From positions 504,001-568,000 of the forward strand of contig NZ_CP028918.1 in the NCBI RefSeq assembly GCF_003060865.1: a DNA stretch of 64,000 nt. The letters are read 5' to 3'. A program made the translations under genes and the position numbers. How positions within the stretch are numbered: position 1 is the stretch's first letter; each line of letters opens with the position of its first letter. The stretch is from Gemmobacter aquarius. GTDB lineage: Bacteria > Pseudomonadota > Alphaproteobacteria > Rhodobacterales > Rhodobacteraceae. The notes under the pieces were generated by a model. The model was not told where the DNA came from, searched no databases, and saw only the letters and a list, made by a program, of their open reading frames with translations. Below, one piece after another: positions 40,581-49,998 of this stretch.

Positions 40581-42046
40581 CAGTTGGCCTCCAATCCGTT
40601 GGCAGCGATATAGGGCTGCGGGGCGTGCAGGCCTTCGGCCGTGAGGGTAAGCCAGCCGGTGACGGGCCCTGCAAAGACGGTGAGGGCAAGGAGCAGGGCG
40701 AGCAGGCTGGCGATGGCGGCAAGGGCTGCGGGTTCGGGCTTGGCTGTGGCCTGATCGGTGGTGTTCCAGAACAAGGTCGAACCGGCGCGGGCAAAGCCGA
40801 GGATCATAAGAAAGGAGCTGAACAGGATCAGCGTCCAGAGGATGGCATGGTCGCGCAGGCTGTCGAGGACCAGCAGTTTGCCGATGAAGCCCGACAGGGG
40901 TGGCAGGCCCGCCATGGCGATGGCGGTGGCAAAGAACAGCGCCGCATGCAGGCCCGACAGGCGAGGGCCGGACACCAGTGCTGCGCTGCGGCGGGCGGTG
41001 ATCTGGTCGGCGATCAGGAAAAGGGCCGCGGTCGCGAGGGTCGAGTTGATCATATAGTAAAGCCCTGCCGCCGTGGCTTGGGGCGTGTTCGCCGCCAGTG
41101 CGATGAACAGCGTGCCGATCGAGGCGATTGCGGCAAGGGCGGCAAGGCGGGGCAGGGTGCTTGCGCCAAGGGTGCCGATTGCCCCGACCAGCAGGGTCAG
41201 GCCCGCTGCGGGCAGCAGCAGGTCGGTCAGCAGCGGGCCGATTGCGGGGCTGGAGGCGGGCAGGATCAGGGTGATCGTGCGAAGGATGGCGTAGGCGCCG
41301 ACCTTGGTCATGATGGCAAAGAGTGCGGCCACAGGGCCGGGCGCATTGGCATAGGTGCCCGGCAACCAGAATTGCAGCGGCACCAGCGCGCCCTTGATCG
41401 CGAAGACCCCGATCAGCAAGATCGCGGCCACGCGGATCAGGGCGTGATCGCCCGCAGGCAAAGCCGCAATCTTGACCGCGAGGTCTGCCATGTTCAGCGT
41501 GCCCGTCACCGCATAGATCAGCCCCAGCGCAAACAGGAACAGCGTCGAGGCGATGAGGTTGAAGGCGACATACTGGATGGCTGCGCGCAGCCGGTCGCGC
41601 CCCGCGCCATGGACCATCAAGCCGTAGGATGCGATCAGCAGGACCTCGAAAAACACAAAAAGGTTGAACAGGTCGCCGGTCAGGAAGGCTCCGTTCAGGC
41701 CCATGAGCTGGAACAGGTAAAGCGCGTGGAAGTGGCGGCCGCGCCGGTCCCATCCGGTCGCGATGGCATAGACCTGCACGATCAGCGCAAGGAGCGCGGT
41801 CAGGACCAGCATCAGCGCGGCGAGGCGGTCGAGCACCAGCACGATGCCAAAGGGCGCGGGCCAGTCGCCAAGGCGGTAAAGCTGCGGCTCGGCCGAGATT
41901 GCCAGCAATACAAGCGCAAGCCCGAGGAGGGCAGCGGTTCCGGCAAGGCCGAGGATGCGTTGCACGGTCTGGTCGTGGCGCAGCAGCAGCAACAGCGGGG
42001 CCAGCATCGCGGGCAGGACGACGGGGGCAATGATCCAATGGGTCAT
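40580..42046 (-). CDS. mnhD: Na+/H+ antiporter subunit D
   Basis: The 488-residue polytopic protein belongs to the NADH-quinone oxidoreductase ND2/4/5-like family. It shows YLFQLMGLNGAFLTGDLFNL, FVFFEVLLIASYGLMVHGAG with the conserved membrane glutamate, and FAIKGALVPLQFWLPGTYAN with the conserved lysine. AMAGLPPLSGFIGKLLVLDS follows near residue 380. These are the proton-translocation residues of the family. It overlaps mnhC by four bases. Confidence 0.94.
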   Translation of the reverse strand: MTHWIIAPVVLPAMLAPLLLLLRHDQTVQRILGLAGTAALLGLALVLLAISAEPQLYRLGDWPAPFGIVLVLDRLAALMLVLTALLALIVQVYAIATGWDRRGRHFHALYLFQLMGLNGAFLTGDLFNLFVFFEVLLIASYGLMVHGAGRDRLRAAIQYVAFNLIASTLFLFALGLIYAVTGTLNMADLAVKIAALPAGDHALIRVAAILLIGVFAIKGALVPLQFWLPGTYANAPGPVAALFAIMTKVGAYAILRTITLILPASSPAIGPLLTDLLLPAAGLTLLVGAIGTLGASTLPRLAALAAIASIGTLFIALAANTPQATAAGLYYMINSTLATAALFLIADQITARRSAALVSGPRLSGLHAALFFATAIAMAGLPPLSGFIGKLLVLDSLRDHAILWTLILFSSFLMILGFARAGSTLFWNTTDQATAKPEPAALAAIASLLALLLALTVFAGPVTGWLTLTAEGLHAPQPYIAANGLEAN

Positions 42047-42390
42047 GCGTCGTCTCCCTCGGCCGTGTTGGCGGTCATGTCGGTGCGGTCATGGCCCGCG
42101 GTCAGCCAAGCGCCGAGCGCCATGAGCACGATCACCGCCGTCATGCCGAACGAGATCACGATAGCCGTCAAAACCAGCGCCTGCGGCAGCGGGTCGGTAT
42201 AGGCGGTCGCGGTTTTCGAGATGATCGGCGGCAGGCCGGGGGCAAGGCGGCCACTGGCGAAGAGGAAGAGGTTGACCGAATAGGACATGAGCGACAGCCC
42301 CACGATCAGCGGCCATGTGCGCTGGCGCAGGACGAGGTAGAGGCCGCAGGCGGCAAGCAGGCCGATGGCAATGGCGATCAGGATTTCCAT
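42043..42390 (-). CDS. mnhC: Na+/H+ antiporter subunit C
   Basis: The 115-residue protein is a NuoK-like subunit with three membrane segments (IAIAIGLLAACGLYLVL, LIVGLSLMSYSVNLFLFASG, LPQALVLTAIVISFGMTAVI). The DPLPQALVLTAIVI segment is diagnostic for MnhC/MrpC. It starts two bases after the mnhA stop. Confidence 0.93.
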   Translation of the reverse strand: MEILIAIAIGLLAACGLYLVLRQRTWPLIVGLSLMSYSVNLFLFASGRLAPGLPPIISKTATAYTDPLPQALVLTAIVISFGMTAVIVLMALGAWLTAGHDRTDMTANTAEGDDA

Positions 42391-42392
42391 GG

Positions 42393-45230
42393 TCAGATCC
42401 CCTCGCCCATGTCGATGTCATAGGGGGTGCGGGCCGCGCCGTGGCCCGCGCGCCCTGCAAGCCGCCCCAGCGAGTTCAAGGCCAGCATCACCGCGCCAAG
42501 CACGGTGAGGTAGACGCCGAGGTCAAAGAGCGCGGCGGTGGCCCATTCGAACTCTTCCAGCGGCCAGAGATGGATGTAGCCATAGTCCGAGGTCAGGAAG
42601 GGCAGGCCGAAAGCCCATGCCCCCGCACCGGTAAGGGCGGCGATCAGGATGCCGCTGGCGATCAGGCTGTGAAAGGCGAAACGCTGCCGCGCCTCGGTCC
42701 AGCCAAGGCCCGAGGCCATGTATTGCAGCACGAAGGCGATGGCGGTCACAAGGCCCGCGACAAAGCCCCCGCCCGGCAGGTTATGGCCGCGGAAGAACAG
42801 GAAGACCGCGACGATCAGCGCAAAGGGCAGCAGGAAGCGCGTGGCCATGACCATCAGCAGCGGGTGGCGGTCGCCCGCCGGTTCGGGGCGGGATGCGCCA
42901 AGCGTCGCAAGGCTGCGGCGGACGGCGGGGGTGGCCAGAAGCGCCTCGGTCAGGGCAAAGAGGATGATCGCGGCGATGCCAAGGACGATGATCTCGCCAA
43001 AGGTGTCATAGCCGCGGAAGTCGACGATGATGGTATTGACCGCGTTGGTGCCGCCCGCGCCCGGTTTGGACTGGGCGAGGTGATATTCCGAGATCGGCGC
43101 AAAGGCCGGGGCGCGGGTCATCATGGCGTAGGACAGTGCTGCAAGGGCGGCGCCTGCGGCCCCTGCAAGCGCGATGTCGCGCCAACGCCGGAAGGACGAA
43201 CTTTCGCGTGGGGTTTCCTTGGGCAGGAAGTTCAGCGCGACCAGCATCAGCACCGCTGTCACCACCTCGACCGTGATCTGGGTCAGCGCAAGGTCGGGGG
43301 CGGACAGCCATGCAAAGGCCGCCGAAAGCGTCAGGCCGATCACCCCGACCATAAGCAGCGACAGGATGCGGTTGCGGTGCAGGATGGTGGCAAGGGCGGT
43401 GGCTGTCACCAGAAGCAGCCAGCCGATAGCGGGCACGGGTTCGATGGCCAGAAGCGCGCGGCTTCCGGCCATGTGCGTGCCGCTGGCAAAGGCGAAAACG
43501 GCGGCGGCGGTCAGCACGGCGGTGGCTATGGCGGTGGCGCGGGTGAACGACCCGTCGTGCAGCGCATCGGTCACGCGGCGCGCTGCGCGGGCGGCGGCGG
43601 TGACGGTGGCGTCGAAGATTGCCTTGGCGTCGGGCTTGGGGGTCGCGTCCCACAGGGTGCGGAGCGGGCGGTAGGCGAGCAGCACCAGCGCCCCGCCAAG
43701 GACCGCCGCGACCGACATCCAGAGCGCGGGGGCGTAAAGCCCGTGCCAATGGACGATCTTTACCGTCACGGGCGTGCCGGTGGTGGCGCTGGCGGCCACG
43801 TTGACCAGCCATGCGGCGGCGGTCATCGGGATCAGGCCGATGATGACGACCAGCGCCGACAGGATCGCGGGGGAAAGCCACAGGCCAAGCGGCGGGTCAT
43901 GCGGTTTTTGCGGGGTCGGTTTGGCCGTGCCGAAGAAACCGTGGACCAGAAAGCGCAGGCTGTAGGCGACCGAGAAGAGCGCGCCGAGCGTGGCAAGGAC
44001 GGGCAGCAGCCAAGCGGGGCCGTAGCCTGCGTGCAGCGTTTCCTCGAGCATCATTTCCTTGGACAGGAAGCCGTTCAGCGGCGGAATGCCCGCCATGGAG
44101 AGCGAGGCGGTGGCGGCGATGGCGAAGGTGACGGGCATGGCGCGGCGCAACCCGCCGAGCAGACGCAGATCGCGCGTGCCGGTTTCATGGTCGACGATGC
44201 CTGCGGTCAGGAAGAGTGCGGCCTTGAAGGTAGCATGGTTGAGGATGTGGAACAGCGCCACGGTGGCGGCGGCCGGTGTGCCGAGGCCCAGAAGCATGGT
44301 GATCAGGCCAAGGTGGCTGATGGTGGAATAGGCAAGCAGCGCCTTTAGGTCATCCTTGAAAATCGCGACCTTGGCGCCGACCAGCAGCGTGGCAAGCCCC
44401 GCGCCGGTGACGATCCAGAACCATTCGGGCGACCCGGCGAGCACCGGCCAGAGCCGCGCCATGAGGAAAATGCCCGCTTTCACCATCGTGGCCGAATGGA
44501 GGTAGGCCGAAACGGGGGTGGGTGCCGCCATGGCGTGCGGAAGCCAGAAGTGGAAGGGGAACTGCGCCGATTTGGTGAAAGCACCGATCAGGATGAGCAA
44601 AAGCGCAGGCACATAAAGCGACGAAGCGCGGATCGCCTCACCCTGCGACAGGATCACCGACAGCTCGTAGCTGCCCGCGATATGGCCGAGGATCAGCATC
44701 CCCCCGATCAGGGCAAGCCCGCCGCCGCCCGTGACCGCAAGCGCCATGCGCGCGCCTTGGCGGCTCGCGGGCAGGTGGCTGGAAAAGCCGATCAGTAAGA
44801 AAGACGACAGCGAGGTCAGTTCCCAGAAGACCAGCAGAAGCAGGATGTTTTCCGACAGCACGATGCCGGTCATCGCGCCCTGAAACAGCAGAAGATACGT
44901 GTAAAACAGGCCCATCCGGTCGCCGCGCGACAGATAGAAGCGGGTGTAAAGGATCACCAGCATCCCGATCCCGAGGATCAGCCCCGCAAAGAAGAGGCCC
45001 AGTCCGTCGAGCCGGAAACTGGCCGTCAGGCCAAGCGCGGGCAGCCATTGCAGGCTGTAGACCAGCGTCTCGCCGCGCAAGACGGCGGGGGCCTGCGTGG
45101 CCAGCAGCACGAAGGCGAGAGCGGATGTGGCGAAACTTGCCGACGCACAGACAGTGCGGCCCGACCGGATCGCCAGTCCGGGAAGGAGCGCCCCCAGAAA
45201 GGGCAGCGCCGCGATCAGGGCGAGTATCAT
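42393..45230 (-). CDS. mnhA: Na+/H+ antiporter subunit A fused to subunit B
   Basis: The 945-residue protein carries the NuoL-like subunit A (residues 1-760) and, at the C-terminus, a subunit B domain (about 790-940: ATRFLLPFALIVAVFLFFRG, HNLPGGGFVAGLVTAIAFVL, LFDLGVYLTVLGAVMLALNS). Subunit A shows LLLLVFWELTSLSSFLLIGF, FTKSAQFPFHFWLPHAMAAP, and KDDLKALLAYSTISHLGLIT. This AB fusion is the form known from Rhizobium phaAB and other group 2 Mrp systems. It heads an operon A(B)-C-D-E-F-G in which genes overlap or nearly touch. The antiporter supports pH and sodium homeostasis. Confidence 0.95.
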   Translation of the reverse strand: MILALIAALPFLGALLPGLAIRSGRTVCASASFATSALAFVLLATQAPAVLRGETLVYSLQWLPALGLTASFRLDGLGLFFAGLILGIGMLVILYTRFYLSRGDRMGLFYTYLLLFQGAMTGIVLSENILLLLVFWELTSLSSFLLIGFSSHLPASRQGARMALAVTGGGGLALIGGMLILGHIAGSYELSVILSQGEAIRASSLYVPALLLILIGAFTKSAQFPFHFWLPHAMAAPTPVSAYLHSATMVKAGIFLMARLWPVLAGSPEWFWIVTGAGLATLLVGAKVAIFKDDLKALLAYSTISHLGLITMLLGLGTPAAATVALFHILNHATFKAALFLTAGIVDHETGTRDLRLLGGLRRAMPVTFAIAATASLSMAGIPPLNGFLSKEMMLEETLHAGYGPAWLLPVLATLGALFSVAYSLRFLVHGFFGTAKPTPQKPHDPPLGLWLSPAILSALVVIIGLIPMTAAAWLVNVAASATTGTPVTVKIVHWHGLYAPALWMSVAAVLGGALVLLAYRPLRTLWDATPKPDAKAIFDATVTAAARAARRVTDALHDGSFTRATAIATAVLTAAAVFAFASGTHMAGSRALLAIEPVPAIGWLLLVTATALATILHRNRILSLLMVGVIGLTLSAAFAWLSAPDLALTQITVEVVTAVLMLVALNFLPKETPRESSSFRRWRDIALAGAAGAALAALSYAMMTRAPAFAPISEYHLAQSKPGAGGTNAVNTIIVDFRGYDTFGEIIVLGIAAIILFALTEALLATPAVRRSLATLGASRPEPAGDRHPLLMVMATRFLLPFALIVAVFLFFRGHNLPGGGFVAGLVTAIAFVLQYMASGLGWTEARQRFAFHSLIASGILIAALTGAGAWAFGLPFLTSDYGYIHLWPLEEFEWATAALFDLGVYLTVLGAVMLALNSLGRLAGRAGHGAARTPYDIDMGEGI

Positions 45231-45348
45231 TGCTGGTCGTATCCCTTGCCTGTGGTCTGTCCGGCGCGTTGCTTATGGTCCGCCATTTGTGAATCGCGGT
45301 AAAGCGTTCAAGGCGTCACGGGCAAGAAACGACGAAATGCGACGATTT

Positions 45349-46575
45349 TTAGCTGTCGCGGGTCAGGGCGTTCGGATCAATCAGGTAGCGCTGGGCCAGG
45401 GGAATGGCCGCAGCGCCCAAGGCGCGGGCATCGGCCCCGACCGTGCCTTGCCGCACCTGTGGCGGCTCGACACCCGAAAGGTCAAGCCGCATCAGGGCGT
45501 TACGGGTGCGCTCTGTCAAATCGGCGCGGATGCATGCGGGCATCCAGCCGTCGATCATCACGGCTTCAAGCTCGATCAACGCGGCAGCAGAAAGGGCGGC
45601 ATAAGCGATGCCTTCGGCAGCCTGATCGAGCCAGTCGTTCAGGATCGGCGTGGAAACGCGCCATTCGGCGTGCTGCTGCCACAGGTGGTCCGAGCTTTCG
45701 CCCGCCGCCTCCATCGCTTCGGACAGGCGCGACATCGAGGCGACATCGAACAGGCGTTGTAGGGTGCCATCGGGTCCGGGAACCGGCATGGGCCCCACGC
45801 CGCCCGCGTTGCCGGTGCGTCCGGTGAAAAGCTGGCCGTTGAGCACAAGCCCGCCGCCGATGAAGGTTCCAAAGTAGAAATACAGGAAATCCTTGGGCTT
45901 TTCGCCGGTGCCGAACACGAGTTCCGCGCCGCAGGCGGCGGTGGCGTCGTTTTGCACATGGACGGGCATTCCGGCGATGGCGGCGATTTCGGCCTGCACG
46001 TCGCGGTCGCGCCACTGGTCCATCTCGGATTGCGGTGCGCCGATGTAGCGCACCCAGTTCCAAAGCTGGAAAGGCATGGCAATGCCCATGCCGCCGACCC
46101 GGTCGCGGTGTGCGGGGGGAAGGGTTGCCAGAACGGCGGGTAAGGCGCGGGTGACGAAGGCCACGACATTGCTGGGGGTGGGGTAGCGGTAAACCTCGCG
46201 ACGGGTGGCGCGGACCTGACCGAGGAAATCGACCAGCATCAGGTCGGCCGAGCGGCGGCCGATCTTGAGACCAAGGAAAAACGCCCCTTCGGCGGCAAGC
46301 GACATGGGCACCGACGGCTGGCCGATGCGGCCGCGCACCGGTTCGCCGCGCAACAAGAGGCCCTCGGTTTCGAGGCTTCGCATGATCACGGAAACGGTCT
46401 GGTTCGACAGGCCGGTCATCCGCGCGATATCGGATTTCGACAGCGCCCCCTGCTGGCGCACCAGCGAAAGCACCAGCCGTTCGTTGTGCGCCCGCATGCC
46501 GGACTGGTTCGACCCCCGCAGGCTGCCAGCCTCGGGTGCCGGACGATCCGTCACCGGTTCGGCCACCTGTCTCAA
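45349..46575 (-). CDS. ROK-family transcriptional regulator (FrcR-like)
   Basis: The protein, about 408 residues, has an N-terminal winged helix ([20 protein letters not shown], then [12 protein letters not shown]) and a ROK sugar-binding domain ([58 protein letters not shown]). The cysteine zinc motif of ROK kinases is not visible, as in many ROK regulators. It is divergent from frcBCA, the arrangement of frcR in Sinorhizobium, and probably represses frc until sugar is present. No ATG fits well; I place the start at TTG 46575 after GGGAGGA. GTG 46566 and TTG 46587 are alternatives. Confidence 0.85.
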   Translation of the reverse strand: MRQVAEPVTDRPAPEAGSLRGSNQSGMRAHNERLVLSLVRQQGALSKSDIARMTGLSNQTVSVIMRSLETEGLLLRGEPVRGRIGQPSVPMSLAAEGAFFLGLKIGRRSADLMLVDFLGQVRATRREVYRYPTPSNVVAFVTRALPAVLATLPPAHRDRVGGMGIAMPFQLWNWVRYIGAPQSEMDQWRDRDVQAEIAAIAGMPVHVQNDATAACGAELVFGTGEKPKDFLYFYFGTFIGGGLVLNGQLFTGRTGNAGGVGPMPVPGPDGTLQRLFDVASMSRLSEAMEAAGESSDHLWQQHAEWRVSTPILNDWLDQAAEGIAYAALSAAALIELEAVMIDGWMPACIRADLTERTRNALMRLDLSGVEPPQVRQGTVGADARALGAAAIPLAQRYLIDPNALTRDS

Positions 46576-46646
46576 TTGTCCTCCCAAGGGCTATGCCGCC
46601 CTTTCTCCATCCTCAAATTGAGGTGGAAACCGGCGGGCTGTCAATA

Positions 46647-46669
46647 ATAATTCAGAGTGATTTAATTAT
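46647..46669. promoter_or_regulatory. AT-rich dyad in the frcB / ROK regulator intergenic region
   Basis: ATAATT-N11-AATTAT lies in an AT-rich island in otherwise GC-rich sequence, followed directly by TTGACG (46671-46676), a good -35 element reading toward frcB. A clear -10 is not visible 17 bases on. A ROK operator overlapping the frc promoter fits the layout; binding is inferred. Confidence 0.5.
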
Positions 46670-46745
46670 CTTGACGCAAGCGGGGGAATCAGGTTTCCTT
46701 CCGCTTGTCGCTGTGGGGGCCCGCGCCTCTGCCGGCATTCAACAT

Positions 46746-46759
46746 AGGGGTGAACCCCT
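46746..46759 (+). other. Small stem-loop just before the frcB ribosome binding site
   Basis: AGGGGT-GA-ACCCCT forms a perfect six-base stem ending ten bases before GGGAGG (46769-46774), the frcB ribosome binding site. It would lie in the frcB leader and might stabilise the mRNA 5' end. Confidence 0.4.
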
Positions 46760-46781
46760 GATTTTCTTGGGAGGAAAATCG

Positions 46782-47804
46782 ATGAAATTCAAAGCGCAAG
46801 CCCTTTGGGGCGTAGCTACGCTTGCCTTGATGTCGGCCGCTCCGGTGATGGCTCAGGACGTTTCGGCCTGCCTGATCACCAAGACCGACACCAACCCCTT
46901 CTTCGTGAAAATGAAGGAAGGCGCCGAGGCCAAAGCGGCCGAGCTGGGTGTGACCCTGAAGTCCTATGCCGGCAAGGTTGACGGCGACCACGAAAGCCAG
47001 GTCGCTGCTGTCGAAGCCTGCGTGGCTGACGGCGCCAAGGGCATCCTGATTGCTGCTTCGGACACCAAAGCCATCGTCGACTCGGTCAAGGCCGCCCGCG
47101 ACGCAGGCGTTCTGGTGATCGCCCTCGACACCCCGCTCGACCCGATCGACTCGGCCGACGCGACCTTTGCGACCGACAACTTCAAAGCCGGCCTGCTGAT
47201 TGGCCAGTGGGCCAAAGCCTCGCTCGGCGATGCTGCCGCGACGGCCAAGATCGCCATGCTCGACCTGTCGATCAGCCAGCCGTCGGTTGACGTTCTGCGC
47301 GACCAGGGCTTCCTGACCGGCATGGGCATCGACACCGTCGACATCAACAAGTGGGGCGACGAAACCGACCCGCGCATCGTCGGCAACGAAGTGACCGCCG
47401 GTAACGAAGAAGGCGGCCTGAAGGCCATGGAAGCCCTGCTGGCCAAAGACCCGGAAATCAACGTGGTCTACACCATCAACGAACCGTCGGCTGCCGGTGC
47501 TTACGAAGCGCTGAAAGCTGCTGGCAAGGAATCGGGCGTTCTGATCGTTTCGGTCGACGGCGGTTGCCCGGGCGTCGCAGACGTCAAGGATGGCGTCATC
47601 GGTGCCACCTCGCAGCAATACCCGCTGCTGATGGCGTCGCTTGGCGTCGAAGCCATCGCCAAGTTCGCTGCTGACGGCACCAAGCCCGCACCGACCGAAG
47701 GCAAGGACTTCTTCGACACCGGCGTGGCGCTGATCACCGACAAGCCCGCCGAGGGCGTCGAGTCGATCGACACCGCCAAGGGTCTGGAACTCTGCTGGGG
47801 CTGA
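46782..47804 (+). CDS. frcB: Fructose-type sugar ABC transporter substrate-binding protein
   Basis: FrcB is the periplasmic sugar-binding protein of a CUT2 ABC transporter. The 340-residue protein has a signal peptide cleaved after MSAAPVMAQ (residue 24) and the periplasmic-binding fold: [60 protein letters not shown] and [19 protein letters not shown]. Codon use is strongly biased to C-ending codons and more uniform than in the neighbours, as expected for a highly expressed protein. GGGAGG precedes ATG 46782. Fructose is inferred from FrcB-like sequence and the frcBCA order with a ROK regulator. Confidence 0.88.
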   Translation: MKFKAQALWGVATLALMSAAPVMAQDVSACLITKTDTNPFFVKMKEGAEAKAAELGVTLKSYAGKVDGDHESQVAAVEACVADGAKGILIAASDTKAIVDSVKAARDAGVLVIALDTPLDPIDSADATFATDNFKAGLLIGQWAKASLGDAAATAKIAMLDLSISQPSVDVLRDQGFLTGMGIDTVDINKWGDETDPRIVGNEVTAGNEEGGLKAMEALLAKDPEINVVYTINEPSAAGAYEALKAAGKESGVLIVSVDGGCPGVADVKDGVIGATSQQYPLLMASLGVEAIAKFAADGTKPAPTEGKDFFDTGVALITDKPAEGVESIDTAKGLELCWG

Positions 47805-47873
47805 TCCCTGCCTGACTGCGGCAGTTTTGCATCGCGGTTGATCGCGAAGCGGCTTGCAGCCATGATCTAACGC

Positions 47874-47897
47874 AAGGGCGGCCATCGCGCCGCCCTT
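47874..47897 (+). terminator. Intra-operon hairpin between frcB and frcC
   Basis: AAGGGCGGC and GCCGCCCTT form a perfect nine-base stem around CATCGC, followed by GTCTT. It lies 70 bases after the frcB stop. Such hairpins behind binding-protein genes usually stop part of transcription and protect the 3' end of the abundant binding-protein message, giving more FrcB than FrcCA. Confidence 0.7.
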
Positions 47898-47946
47898 GTC
47901 TTAACCAAGACTCGGAACTGACGGGTCTTTCGGGAGGGGAAAACGG

Positions 47947-49044
47947 ATGGCATCGGAAGCCAAGGCGGCGACCAGCTACGAAGACGGCCTAAAGGGCGCG
48001 TCCGACAAGGTTGCAGAGTTCCACGAAGACACGAGTGCACTGAAGAAACTGCAGCATTGGCTGCACAAGACGCCCTCGGCGGTGCCGCTGATCGTGCTGG
48101 TTGCAGCACTGATCATCTTTGGCGTCGTTGCGGAGAACTTCTTCAAGGCCGGGACGCTTTCGGTCATTTTGCAGCAGATCGCCATCGTCGGCATCCTCGG
48201 CTGCGCGCAGACCATCGTGATCCTGACGGCGGGTATCGACCTGTCTGTAGGTGCCATCGCGGTCTTCTCGTCGGTGCTGATGGGGCAGATGACCTTCCGC
48301 TACGGTATTCCTGCGCCCGCCTCGATTGCCATCGGCCTTGCGCTGGGCACGGCAATGGGCGCTGTGAACGGCTGGCTGATCGCCAAGATGAAATTGCCGC
48401 CCTTCATCGTGACGCTGGGCACGTGGCAGATCCTGCTCGCATCGAACTTCATCTATTCCGCGAACGAGACGATCCGATCATCGGATATCGAAAAATCCGC
48501 TCCGGCGCTGCGCTTCTGGGGCAACGACGTGGTCTTCTTCGCCGACGAGGCCGTTAAGAATTCGGGCGTGAAGATCCTTTACGCCGTGTTTCTGATGATC
48601 GTTCTGGTGGCGATCATGGCCTATGTGCTGCGATCGACGGCTTGGGGCCGCTATGTCTACGCTACGGGCGACGATCCGCAGGCGGCGGAACTGGCCGGTG
48701 TGCCGACGGGCAAGGTGCTTATTCAGGTCTATGCCTTGGCAGGGCTGTTCTGCGCCATCGCGGGCTGGGTGATGATCGGGCGCTTCGGGTCGGTCTCGCC
48801 CACCGCATCGACGGGGCAACTCGGGAATATCCAGTCGATCACCGCCGTGGTGATTGGAGGCATCTCGCTCTTTGGCGGTCGCGGGTCGATCGTCGGCATG
48901 TTCTTCGGGGCGCTGATCGTGGGCGTTTTCGAAATGGGGCTGCGGCTTGTCGGTACCGACCCGCAATGGACGTTCTTCCTTATCGGCGCGTTGATCATTT
49001 TTGCCGTGGCCGTGGACCAATGGATCAGAAAGGTGGCTGGCTGA
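47947..49044 (+). CDS. frcC: Fructose-type sugar ABC transporter permease
   Basis: The 365-residue permease belongs to the BPD_transp_2 group, with about nine or ten membrane segments after a 45-residue cytoplasmic N-terminus. GCAQTIVILTAGIDLSVGAI and GAVNGWLIAKMKLPPFIVTL carry typical CUT2 motifs, and SITAVVIGGISLFGGRGSIV is the conserved cytoplasmic loop that contacts the ATPase. GGGAGGGG lies ahead of ATG 47947. It overlaps frcA by one base. Confidence 0.92.
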   Translation: MASEAKAATSYEDGLKGASDKVAEFHEDTSALKKLQHWLHKTPSAVPLIVLVAALIIFGVVAENFFKAGTLSVILQQIAIVGILGCAQTIVILTAGIDLSVGAIAVFSSVLMGQMTFRYGIPAPASIAIGLALGTAMGAVNGWLIAKMKLPPFIVTLGTWQILLASNFIYSANETIRSSDIEKSAPALRFWGNDVVFFADEAVKNSGVKILYAVFLMIVLVAIMAYVLRSTAWGRYVYATGDDPQAAELAGVPTGKVLIQVYALAGLFCAIAGWVMIGRFGSVSPTASTGQLGNIQSITAVVIGGISLFGGRGSIVGMFFGALIVGVFEMGLRLVGTDPQWTFFLIGALIIFAVAVDQWIRKVAG

Positions 49045-49814
49045 TGGAACCGATCCTCAAAGGCACTGGCCTCGTTAAACGCTATGGCAGGGTTACGGCG
49101 CTCGACCATTGCGACTTCGACCTTTACCCCGGCGAGATCCTTGCGGTCATCGGCGACAACGGTGCGGGCAAGTCGACACTTATCAAGGCGATATCGGGGG
49201 CCGTGACACCCGACGAGGGCGAGATCCTGCTGGAAGGCAAGCCGATCAGGTTCGCAAACCCGATCGAGGCGCGTCAGGCAGGGATCGAGACGGTCTACCA
49301 GACCCTCGCCATGTCGCCCGCACTGTCGATTGCCGACAACCTGTTCATGGGGCGCGAGTTGCGCAAACCCGGGATCATGGGATCGGTGTTCCGCCAGCTC
49401 GACCGTCCAGCGATGGAGAAGTTCGCGCGCGAGAAGCTGAACGAGCTGGGTCTGATGACGATCCAGAACATCAATCAGGCGGTGGAAACGCTTTCTGGTG
49501 GCCAACGCCAAGGCGTGGCCGTGGCGCGGGCGGCGGCCTTCGGGTCGAAGGTCGTGATCATGGACGAACCGACCGCGGCGCTGGGCGTCAAGGAAAGCCG
49601 CCGCGTGCTGGAACTGATCCAGGACGTCAAGAAACGCGGGCTGCCGATCATCCTGATCAGCCACAACATGCCCCATGTTTTCGAGGTGGCCGACCGCATC
49701 CACGTGCACCGTCTGGGCAAGCGGCTCTGCGTGATCGACCCCAAGAAGCACACGATGTCGGACGCGGTGGCCTATATGACGGGCGCTAAGGTGCCCGACG
49801 AGGTCATGGCCTGA
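49044..49814 (+). CDS. frcA: Fructose-type sugar ABC transporter ATP-binding protein
   Basis: The 256-residue protein is a single-domain ABC ATPase with Walker A GDNGAGKST (residues 37-45), signature LSGGQRQGVAVARA near 150, Walker B VVIMDEPTAAL near 172, and the H-loop ISHNMPHVFEVADRI. Most CUT2 ATPases (RbsA, MglA) are double-length; a single domain matches FrcA. The start ATG overlaps the frcC stop (TGATG). The open frame upstream is a shadow over frcC. It is followed by strong terminators from 49854. Confidence 0.92.
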   Translation: MEPILKGTGLVKRYGRVTALDHCDFDLYPGEILAVIGDNGAGKSTLIKAISGAVTPDEGEILLEGKPIRFANPIEARQAGIETVYQTLAMSPALSIADNLFMGRELRKPGIMGSVFRQLDRPAMEKFAREKLNELGLMTIQNINQAVETLSGGQRQGVAVARAAAFGSKVVIMDEPTAALGVKESRRVLELIQDVKKRGLPIILISHNMPHVFEVADRIHVHRLGKRLCVIDPKKHTMSDAVAYMTGAKVPDEVMA

Positions 49815-49853
49815 GTCCTGAGGCCTGAGGGCTTTGGCGGTATTGCAGGGGTG

Positions 49854-49876
49854 AAGGGGGGCGTCGGCCCCCCTTT
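49854..49876. terminator. Hairpin after frcA
   Basis: AAGGGGGGC and GCCCCCCTT form a perfect nine-base stem around GTCG with a following T. It lies 40 bases after the frcA stop and is the first of four consecutive hairpins in this gap. Confidence 0.65.
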
Positions 49877-49889
49877 GCCGTTGCCCCAG

Positions 49890-49996
49890 CCCAAGATTTT
49901 TCGGACGAAAAATCTTGGGCGGCGAGAAGATTTTTCGGTCGAAAAATCTTCGGGTGATGCGGGCGGGGGCCAAGATTTTTCTGGAAAAATCTTGGC
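49890..49996. terminator. Three consecutive AAGATTTTTC/GAAAAATCTT hairpins between frcA and the DMT transporter gene
   Basis: Hairpin one: arms CCCAAGATTTTTC and GAAAAATCTTGGG, loop GGAC (49890-49919). Hairpin two: GAAGATTTTTC and GAAAAATCTTC, loop GGTC (49926-49951). Hairpin three: GCCAAGATTTTTC and GAAAAATCTTGGC, loop TG (49969-49996). All stems are perfect and all share the same core, so they come from one repeat type. The genes on either side converge. Each stem has T runs on both strands and can stop both transcripts. Confidence 0.8.
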
Positions 49997-49998
49997 GG

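Noticed and set aside
40529..44348. Plus-strand frames of 557 and 677 residues opposite the mnh operon
   Set aside because: The translations are Gln/Gly/Asp/Arg-rich with no hydrophobic core or motif, and the opposite strand encodes clear antiporter subunits.
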